This document shows, one piece after another, positions 1 to 4,315 of a stretch of DNA of 5,117 bases. This DNA comes from Lentisphaeria bacterium. Its GTDB lineage: Bacteria; Verrucomicrobiota; Lentisphaeria; Victivallales; GWF2-50-93. Each line of letters begins with the position of its first letter. Position 1 is the stretch's first letter. Below the pieces are notes generated by a model that ran no database searches, was not told the origin of the DNA, and saw only the letters and a program-made list of their open reading frames with translations. Location of the stretch: contig JAGVIF010000213.1 in NCBI GenBank assembly GCA_020056205.1, forward strand, positions 1-5,117, written 5' to 3'. Both the position numbers and the translations under genes were made by a program.

Positions 1-146
1 GCAAGACCGCCGCGGGTATTGCCCCTGCCAGAAATACTTGCGAGCCCTCCGATGGCATCTGCAACGGCGCGGTTTATGACTTTTGCAACTGGCTCCTATG
101 TATATTATTCGCAACCGCTATCGTTATCGTAGCCGCAACCGATTGA
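1..146. other. Left edge, unresolved; possible 3' end of a neighbouring gene
   Basis: The first ~95 bases are clearly GC-richer than what follows, as if a gene ended here. Two readings look protein-like. On the plus strand, frame 3 is open from the edge to a TGA at 144-146 and would end in a hydrophobic stretch (NWLLCILFATAIVIVAATD). That tail, however, is read through the 6-bp tandem array at 110-145, which makes it suspect. On the minus strand, a frame is open from a TAG near 97-99 out to the left edge (EPVAKVINRAVADAIGG...), but no ATG, GTG or TTG start is visible in it. I do not recognise either product. It could equally be non-coding. Confidence 0.2.
110..145. repeat. 6-bp tandem array, six units (CGNNNN)
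   Basis: Six consecutive hexamers begin with CG: CGCAAC, CGCTAT, CGTTAT, CGTAGC, CGCAAC, CGATTG. Read as protein this gives alternating Arg-X, which explains the odd Arg/Tyr-rich open frame here. A short relative (TTATCG twice, then CTGTCC) occurs at 3930-3941 in the other spacer. Confidence 0.7.
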
Positions 147-160
147 AAAGCAGCCGGAAT

Positions 161-181
161 TCAGGAGTCAGGATTCAGAAT
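161..181. repeat. 7-bp tandem array, three units
   Basis: TCAGGAG, TCAGGAT and TCAGAAT follow one another directly. The array lies between the 6-bp array and the composite repeat and has no visible coding role. Confidence 0.6.
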
Positions 182-250
182 TTCCAATTTCTTTTACCGC
201 AGAGAACACAGAGTTTTATTTATTTCCGATTTCAAATTTTTCACCACAGT

Positions 251-295
251 GACACAAGGGACATAAGGGACATAAGGGACACAAGGGACACAAGG
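251..295 (+). repeat. 9-bp tandem array, five units (GACAYAAGG)
   Basis: The units are GACACAAGG, GACATAAGG, GACATAAGG, GACACAAGG and GACACAAGG, head to tail, followed by AACAT. The 9-bp period is three codons, so several frames stay open, giving artefactual Arg-Asp-Thr/Ile or Cys-Pro-Leu repeats. The same family appears inverted at 3943-3978. Confidence 0.9.
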
Positions 296-310
296 AACAT
301 ATTATTTTTT

Positions 311-342
311 GATTTGGTGATTTAGAGATTTGGAGATTTTTA
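311..342 (+). repeat. 8-bp tandem array, four units (GATTTGGA-like)
   Basis: The units are GATTTGGT, GATTTAGA, GATTTGGA and GATTTTTA. The matching array in the right spacer is at 3767-3806, in the same orientation and the same relative position within the composite repeat. Confidence 0.85.
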
Positions 343-365
343 AATCGCGCAATCATCCAATTATC

Positions 366-389
366 GACACTTTGACACTCTGACACTCT
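366..389 (+). repeat. 8-bp tandem array, three units (GACACTCT-like)
   Basis: GACACTTT, GACACTCT and GACACTCT are directly adjacent. No obvious counterpart array exists at the same place in the right copy of the composite repeat. Confidence 0.75.
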
Positions 390-458
390 CAATTTTTCGC
401 ACTTCTCAATCGTTTTCTTCATTCGATTATGGATTTCGCATTTTATTTTCAGGAGGCT

Positions 459-1370
459 CTAAATCAAGGATAGAGGCTTTGATGAGGCCGACTTGATCGC
501 TTTCAACCATCCGGAGACTTCGGACTTCTCAGGGAAGCTCTTAAGGTCAAGAAGCGCGTAGTTTTTGCCGATGCGCCCGCACTTGGAGATTCCCAGCGGA
601 TGATACGGCACAACTTCGATTTGCAGGATTGAATTCAACCTTGCCGCCAGTTCCCCTACGGCCTTGAAATGCGCCTCCCTGGTGTTTAGCCCGGGGATCA
701 GGGGACAGCGCAATATTATCCTTGCGTTTTCCGAATTGAGGAACTCGATACTTTTCAGGATCGGCTCAAGAGGCATGCCGGTATATTCCAAGTGTCGTTC
801 AGGATCAGTCTCCTTGATGTCAAAAAGGTAGATATCTATATATGGCAGAGTCTCGGCATAGCGTTCGACGGGAGCCGAGCCGCAGGTCTCCATGCAGACG
901 TGCAGCGCATGCGCCTTGGCCCCCTTGAGCAGGGACATAGTGAACTCGAATTGGAACATCGGCTCGCCGCCGGAAAGGGTCATTCCCCCTCTGGAATTGT
1001 TGTAGAAAACCCGGTCCTTCAAGACTTCGCCCAACACTTCCTCCACGCTCATAGATTTCCCGATAATCTCGCGAGCCCCTGAGTAGCATGTCTCAACGCA
1101 TTTTCCGCACCGGACGCAACGCGAGCGATCGAAAATTCCGTCATGTATCGCGCGGAAAGGGCATGCAATTTCACATTTGCCGCATCCAACGCATTTTTGC
1201 GGAACAAAAGATATTTCCGGCCTAATATCCTGAGATTCAGGATTGTGGCACCAAAGACAGTGCAAGGGACAGCCCTTCAGGAATACAGCGGTCCGTATCC
1301 CGGGGCCATCGTGAATTGCAAATCTCTCGATGTCGAAGACAATGCCTTTTTGTGCAAGATCATTATTCAT
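459..1370 (-). CDS. Glycyl radical enzyme activating enzyme (radical SAM)
   Basis: This 303-aa cytosolic protein installs the glycyl radical on its partner GRE by reductive cleavage of S-adenosylmethionine. The N-terminal signature FDIERFAIHDGPGIRT (12-27) leads into the radical-SAM motif Cys34-x3-Cys38-x2-Cys41 (GCPLHCLWCHNPE). Two ferredoxin-type CxxCxxCxxxC motifs follow, at Cys60/63/66/70 and Cys85/88/91/95, predicting two extra [4Fe-4S] clusters. The SAM-contacting SGGEP is at 133-137 and VVPYHPLGISK at 263-273. The double-cluster insert and ~300-aa length fit activases of glycerol/choline/decarboxylase-type GREs; pyruvate formate-lyase activase is shorter and lacks it. I chose the ATG at 1370 because it overlaps the GRE stop as ATGA and because family homology starts just after it. 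The frame is open further upstream (to 1442), but that part lies inside the GRE's C-terminal codons and adds 24 unrelated residues. Translation is probably coupled to the GRE. Confidence 0.95.
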   Translation of the reverse strand: MNNDLAQKGIVFDIERFAIHDGPGIRTAVFLKGCPLHCLWCHNPESQDIRPEISFVPQKCVGCGKCEIACPFRAIHDGIFDRSRCVRCGKCVETCYSGAREIIGKSMSVEEVLGEVLKDRVFYNNSRGGMTLSGGEPMFQFEFTMSLLKGAKAHALHVCMETCGSAPVERYAETLPYIDIYLFDIKETDPERHLEYTGMPLEPILKSIEFLNSENARIILRCPLIPGLNTREAHFKAVGELAARLNSILQIEVVPYHPLGISKCGRIGKNYALLDLKSFPEKSEVSGWLKAIKSASSKPLSLI

Positions 1371-3595
1371 ATGGTATGTTCGCTTCTTTGGATGACCATG
1401 TCCTGCCATTCCTTTGAAAGCGTGGCGAAGCGGGCTGACCAACCGGATACGCGCACAGGGAGGTTCGGGTATTTCTCCGGATGCGACTGCGCATCGCGCA
1501 GCAAGTCCGTATCAACCACGTCAATCTGCATGAAGATTCCGCCCAGACTGACGAATGACTTCATGATGGCGACGAGTGCGGCAAGTCCGTGTTCACCTTG
1601 AGCGCTCGACGGCAGCACCTTCAGGTCCAATGCCGTGCCGCATGGCAGTTTTGAGAAATCTACCGAACAGTGTGATTTGATAACGGCGGTGGGGCCTTGC
1701 ATATCCGTGCCGGGAGTTGCGGAGAAGTTTGGAGCAAGAACGTCACCCTTGTGATGACCGGACGCGGCGGCAGAACGGTTCGACAAATATGCGGAACCCT
1801 CGCGTCCGAAGGTACTTATGCCGGCAGGTCTCAGGATGCCGAGCCGCTTCGGAACCTTCGCGACAAGCTCTGTGAAATCATTAAAAACCTTCCGCATCAT
1901 GCTGTCCGCCTCTGCGGAATCGTTCCCGAAAAACTCGAAATCCCTCCGAATGCGTTGCCTGAGATCCTCGCGGCCGTTCCAGTCGTCGCGCAAAATAGCC
2001 GCAAAATTACGGAGGGTCATTTCCTTCGCCTCATACACCAGCTTTTTGATCACCAGCAGGCTGTTGACTATGTCGGGCAGGCCGCCGGGATGCGGAGACA
2101 GTACCGTGTATTTAGGTCCGAGATCATAGTAGGATCGGGCCTTCTCGACACAGCCCTCGACAAGCAAGGAAACCAGGGGGGTGGGATGAGCCGACCTGTT
2201 GCCTGAGTTCAGAAGGCTGGCGATCTGGAAGGCGAGACGGTTTTTGAACTCGGCGTAGAGGGACTCGAAGTCCGCATACTCCACCGTGTCCGTGTTCACA
2301 GGTCCAAGGCCAAGCGTCTCCTGTAGAAGGCATAGGGCATCGAAAGGCTGGTAGCTGAAGCATGTCTTTCCCGGTATCAGAATCTCCCAGCAGCCGTCAT
2401 TGGCGAAATTCCTCGCCTCCTCGAGAGGATAACCGAATTTGACAAGTGTTGGAATGATTCTGTCCTCGTTGTAGATGGCGATGATGCCGCCACCAAGCCT
2501 TTGGACTTCCGCAATCCTTCTTAAAAGTTTTTCAGGGCTTTTCTGCGAAATTCGCACTGCAATCGGGAAATCGCTTATGCGCAGTTCCTCGACGACATCG
2601 AGCACAAGATATGTAACTTCGTTTGTTATTTCCCTTCCTTCCTCGTCTATTCCGGCGATAATGATGTTCTGGTAGAATTGAGCGTCACCACTGCCTTTGC
2701 CATCGGCGGTGATCCACTCGCAACCCTTGATCCAAAAATGGGCTATCGTCTCACGGGCATCATTGATTGTGATAGCGCCTGCGTCCAAATCACGGCGCAG
2801 ATGCGGACCTAACATTTTGTCAATCCGTCCGATTCCGCTCCAATTGCCGCAGAGCCTCTGAAAATCCCAGAGCATCCAGAGCGACTGGACAGCCTCGCGG
2901 AAGTTTTTCGGCGGATTTTCGGGAACGTTTCGCAACCCGGAAAGAACTTGTTTATAATTTTTCCGCATATCTCCCGTGGACACAGATGCAAGCCGTTCCA
3001 GCTCGGCAACGTGGCGGCCATGCCAGCTATTTGCCGCGTCAAGACAAACAATCATCGCGCGCAGAAGATCCTCGCCGTCGGTATTGAGATCATTTCGCCC
3101 GAGCCGTTCGACGATCTCGGCGCGTATTCCCTTGTATCCCATATTGATGGCCTTCTCAAAATCAATTGTTGTGTGGCTCACGGCGCTGAGAAGCGCTGGG
3201 GCAGGAGCAAGCGGGCGCTTGCTGATCCAGTCGCCATCGGGAACGTTTCGCGCGCGGTATGACTGCGTCAGGAGCGGCACTGAATGCTGCGTCGCCTCCT
3301 TGAGGGTGGCGGCGCCGGCGAGTTTTTCCTCAGGCAGCAAGCGCAGGGGGGCGTTCTCCGCGATCAGCCTGACCGCTTCGGCGTACTGCTGGTTCAGTGA
3401 CGGCATGGACAGGTAGAATTCCTGAGGGATGGCAAATTCTGCATCTCTCATGGTTCGTCCGAACTCACCCGAGAGATAGCGCGCGGCAAGCTTACGCGTC
3501 GAGGCTGAAAGCCGGCATGTCGGTTTGAACCCGGGAAAAACTCCGGCGCTTATTTCATCGGCCGAGACTTTTTTATCTGCATTCATTTGCTTCAT
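1367..3595 (-). CDS. Glycyl radical enzyme of unknown substrate (PFL-like family)
   Basis: This 742-aa protein is a complete GRE. The PFL-like barrel domain shows SHTTIDFEKAINMGYKGI (140-157), comparable to the GHxxPDYExxLxxGxxGI block of glycerol dehydratase, and GRIDKMLGP (256-264). The thiyl-radical loop is NDGCWE (399-404) with predicted catalytic Cys402 and Glu404, then PGKT (408-411). The C-terminal glycyl radical domain has HHKGDVLAPNFS (614-625), GTDMQGPTAV (629-638), LPCGTALDLK (650-659), MQIDVVD (689-695) and VRVSGWSARF (714-723), placing the radical on Gly718. Cys-x-Glu resembles GRE dehydratases, C-N/C-S lyases and decarboxylases rather than the Cys-Cys of pyruvate formate-lyase. 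Trp403 beside the catalytic Cys, and Trp719 where Tyr is common, set it apart. The length is at the short end of the family. The start at 3595 is favoured by an AAGGA 10 nt upstream; Met4 would be too far from it. The activase follows with a 4-nt overlap. Membership is sure, substrate unknown. Confidence 0.95.
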   Translation of the reverse strand: MKQMNADKKVSADEISAGVFPGFKPTCRLSASTRKLAARYLSGEFGRTMRDAEFAIPQEFYLSMPSLNQQYAEAVRLIAENAPLRLLPEEKLAGAATLKEATQHSVPLLTQSYRARNVPDGDWISKRPLAPAPALLSAVSHTTIDFEKAINMGYKGIRAEIVERLGRNDLNTDGEDLLRAMIVCLDAANSWHGRHVAELERLASVSTGDMRKNYKQVLSGLRNVPENPPKNFREAVQSLWMLWDFQRLCGNWSGIGRIDKMLGPHLRRDLDAGAITINDARETIAHFWIKGCEWITADGKGSGDAQFYQNIIIAGIDEEGREITNEVTYLVLDVVEELRISDFPIAVRISQKSPEKLLRRIAEVQRLGGGIIAIYNEDRIIPTLVKFGYPLEEARNFANDGCWEILIPGKTCFSYQPFDALCLLQETLGLGPVNTDTVEYADFESLYAEFKNRLAFQIASLLNSGNRSAHPTPLVSLLVEGCVEKARSYYDLGPKYTVLSPHPGGLPDIVNSLLVIKKLVYEAKEMTLRNFAAILRDDWNGREDLRQRIRRDFEFFGNDSAEADSMMRKVFNDFTELVAKVPKRLGILRPAGISTFGREGSAYLSNRSAAASGHHKGDVLAPNFSATPGTDMQGPTAVIKSHCSVDFSKLPCGTALDLKVLPSSAQGEHGLAALVAIMKSFVSLGGIFMQIDVVDTDLLRDAQSHPEKYPNLPVRVSGWSARFATLSKEWQDMVIQRSEHTI

Positions 3596-3605
3596 TATTT
3601 CATTT

Positions 3606-3613
3606 TCCTTCCC
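3606..3613 (-). promoter_or_regulatory. Ribosome binding site of the GRE gene
   Basis: On the minus strand this reads GGGAAGGA. Its AAGGA core (3606-3610) ends 10 nt before the ATG at 3595. It supports the first ATG over the in-frame ATG nine bases further in, which would be 19 nt away. Confidence 0.6.
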
Positions 3614-3633
3614 ATTTGTTCACCGCAGAGACG

Positions 3634-3656
3634 TCCCGATGCTTTGAGGATCGGGA
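3634..3656. repeat. Perfect inverted repeat, TCCCGAT/ATCGGGA
   Basis: Seven-bp arms at 3634-3640 and 3650-3656 are separated by 9 nt (GCTTTGAGG). It lies ~40 nt upstream of the GRE start, so it could fold in the GRE mRNA leader. It is absent from the left copy of the composite repeat. No T-tract follows on the minus strand, so it does not look like a terminator. Confidence 0.65.
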
Positions 3657-3766
3657 TAAACTCCGCCCGCTGAGTTTTATTTCTTTATTTCCAAATTCCC
3701 GATTTTGAATTCAATTATTGAATCGGACGGATCGGACATATTTTTTTCGCGCTCCCGAACTCTTAG

Positions 3767-3806
3767 TATTTGGTGATTTTAAGATTTGGAGATTTGGAGA
3801 TTTTTC
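3767..3806 (+). repeat. 8-bp tandem array, five units (GATTTGGA-like)
   Basis: The units are TATTTGGT, GATTTTAA, GATTTGGA, GATTTGGA and GATTTTTC. This is the counterpart of the array at 311-342 with one extra GATTTGGA unit, as expected for slippage. Two TCCAATCA units follow at 3820-3835. Confidence 0.85.
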
Positions 3807-3899
3807 AATCCTTCAATTTTCCAATCATCCAATCACCAGATTCTACAAGATGACTCTGCTACACTTTCGCATTTCTCAATCATTTTCTCGCACAAAGGC

Positions 3900-3927
3900 A
3901 TCCCGATGTCTATCCGAGAATCGGGAT
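3900..3927. repeat. Perfect inverted repeat, ATCCCGAT/ATCGGGAT
   Basis: Eight-bp arms at 3900-3907 and 3920-3927 flank a 12-nt spacer. The arms match those of the hairpin at 3634-3656, while the loops differ. Confidence 0.65.
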
Positions 3928-3942
3928 TATTATCGTTATCGC

Positions 3943-3978
3943 TGTCCCTTTTGTCCTTTCTGTCCCTTTTGTCCTTTA
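3943..3978 (-). repeat. 9-bp tandem array, four units (inverted relative to left array)
   Basis: It consists of TGTCCCTTTTGTCCTTTC (3943-3960) followed by the same 18 bp with one change at the last base (3961-3978). On the minus strand the units read GACAAAAGG or GACAGAAAG, so they belong to the GACANAAGG family seen on the plus strand at 251-295. Two TTATCG hexamers precede it at 3930-3941. Confidence 0.85.
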
Positions 3979-4002
3979 TCTTTAAGTTTCATTTTGATAA
4001 AA

Positions 4003-4025
4003 CCCCGAGGCGCAAGCACTCGGGG
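4003..4025. repeat. Strong hairpin with possible GCAA tetraloop
   Basis: The arms CCCCGAG (4003-4009) and CTCGGGG (4019-4025) are perfect. The spacer GCGCAAGCA can extend the stem by two pairs around a GCAA loop, leaving one bulged A. On the minus strand the stem is followed directly by TTTTAT, which is terminator-like. No minus-strand gene lies to its right in this window, however, so a terminator role is not supported. Confidence 0.6.
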
Positions 4026-4066
4026 TCGGTCGCTGAACCTTTTTTCCTTTTTTCTTTCCTTCGTCA

Positions 4067-4097
4067 TTGGATATTCCGTGTTGGATATTGGATATTC
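4067..4097 (+). repeat. Short direct repeats of TTGGATATT
   Basis: TTGGATATT occurs at 4067-4075 and 4081-4089, and GGATATTC at 4090-4097. This is the right-hand limit of the low-complexity part of the spacer, after which unique sequence begins. Confidence 0.6.
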
Positions 4098-4149
4098 ATG
4101 CGACCCATTCGATTTAAGAAAGATCCCTTATTTTTAACTGTTTTACTTT

Positions 4150-4216
4150 GGCGGTCTAAAGTCGAAGATACCGAGTCGTTAGACTTCGGGGAGCCGCCCT
4201 ACTTAAAGTTTTTTTT
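4150..4216 (+). promoter_or_regulatory. Possible structured leader or terminator-like element before the regulator gene
   Basis: GGCGG (4150-4154) can pair with CCGCC (4194-4198). Inside, GTCTAA plus CGA (4154-4159, 4163-4165) can pair with TCG plus TTAGAC (4176-4184), leaving a 3-nt bulge and a 10-nt loop. A competing inner stem is CGAAG/CTTCG (4163-4167/4184-4188). Ten bases after the outer stem comes a run of eight T (4209-4216), too far for a textbook intrinsic terminator. If the regulator's transcript begins upstream of 4150 this would lie in its leader. I do not recognise it as a known riboswitch. Confidence 0.3.
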
Positions 4217-4220
4217 AAAT

Positions 4221-4296
4221 ATGCTTAATAATAGCATGAGCTTGTTGAATAATCAATGAATAACACTATTGTAATCATATACATAACTACTGTAGT
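4221..4296 (+). promoter_or_regulatory. AT-rich control region of the regulator with short palindromes
   Basis: This stretch is AT-rich. It has an inverted repeat ATGCT-(7)-AGCAT (4221-4237), TTGA-(4)-TCAA (4245-4256) and an 11-bp palindrome ACTACTGTAGT (4286-4296) ending 19 nt before the start codon. A weak sigma70-like pair is TTGAAT (4245-4250) and TATTGT (4267-4272) with 16-bp spacing, each 4 of 6 to consensus. Such elements could be the promoter and operators, but short palindromes are expected by chance in AT-rich DNA. Confidence 0.25.
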
Positions 4297-4315
4297 CAAT
4301 CATGGATGACCGCTT

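Larger units (their letters stand above)
196..418 (+). repeat. Composite intergenic repeat, left copy
   Basis: This block shares ordered modules with 3622-3888 in the same orientation. They are ACCGCAGAGA (196-205), then GAGTTTTATTT (211-221), then a 9-bp GGACAT-type array (251-295) running into a T-rich stretch, then an 8-bp GATTTGGA array (311-342), then a CAATCATCCAAT word, and last the 23-bp word at 396-418, which matches 3866-3888 at 21 of 23 positions. It lies just downstream of the activase gene. No gene is supported inside it, and the open frames through it are by-products of 9-bp periodicity. No clear terminator for the operon is visible here. Confidence 0.7.
3622..3888 (+). repeat. 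Composite intergenic repeat, right copy
   Basis: This is colinear with the left copy at 196-418. The modules are ACCGCAGAGA (3622-3631), GAGTTTTATTT (3672-3682), a two-unit ATCGGACGG/ATCGGACAT array (3722-3739) running into T7, an 8-bp array (3767-3806), CAATCATCCAAT, and the 23-bp word (3866-3888; 21 of 23 identical to 396-418). Relative to the left copy, ~40 bp including a perfect hairpin (3634-3656) sits between the first two modules. The block lies directly upstream of the GRE, so the GRE promoter and leader must lie in or beyond it. A 10-bp palindrome TTGAATTCAA is at 3705-3714. No gene is supported inside. Confidence 0.7.

Noticed and set aside
251..295. CRISPR array
   Set aside because: The repeats are 9 bp and directly adjacent, with no unique spacers and no cas genes.
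83..422. Open frames on both strands through the left spacer (Arg-Asp-Thr and Cys-Pro-Leu repeats)
   Set aside because: They are produced by the 9-bp and 6-bp tandem arrays, whose periods are multiples of three and so keep frames open. They lack convincing ribosome binding sites and normal protein composition.
1371..1442. Upstream extension of the activase to give 327 residues
   Set aside because: The extra 24 residues lie in another frame over the GRE's conserved glycyl radical motif and resemble no activase N-terminus. The ATG at 1370 with the ATGA overlap fits the family length.
1697..2206. Long plus-strand open frames antisense to the GRE (also 1818-2129, 2948-3416)
   Set aside because: They are shadows of a well-supported GC-rich coding gene on the other strand. 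None shows a recognisable domain.
1367..3595. Annotation as pyruvate formate-lyase
   Set aside because: The active-site loop is GCWE rather than Cys-Cys, and the partner activase has the two-cluster insert that PflA lacks.
196..3888. Insertion sequence or transposon with the operon as cargo
   Set aside because: The flanking blocks are degenerate direct repeats. No transposase, terminal inverted repeats or target-site duplication was found in the window.
4003..4045. Rho-independent terminator on the plus strand
   Set aside because: The T-tract (4040-4045) is 14 nt beyond the stem and no plus-strand gene precedes it. The minus-strand reading has an adjacent TTTTAT but no gene to terminate.
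3718..4259. Two overlapping plus-strand open frames in the right spacer (139 and 157 codons)
   Set aside because: They run through the 8-bp and 9-bp arrays and hairpins and give low-complexity sequence such as Cys-Pro-Phe repeats. They mirror the left-spacer artefacts and resemble no protein I know.
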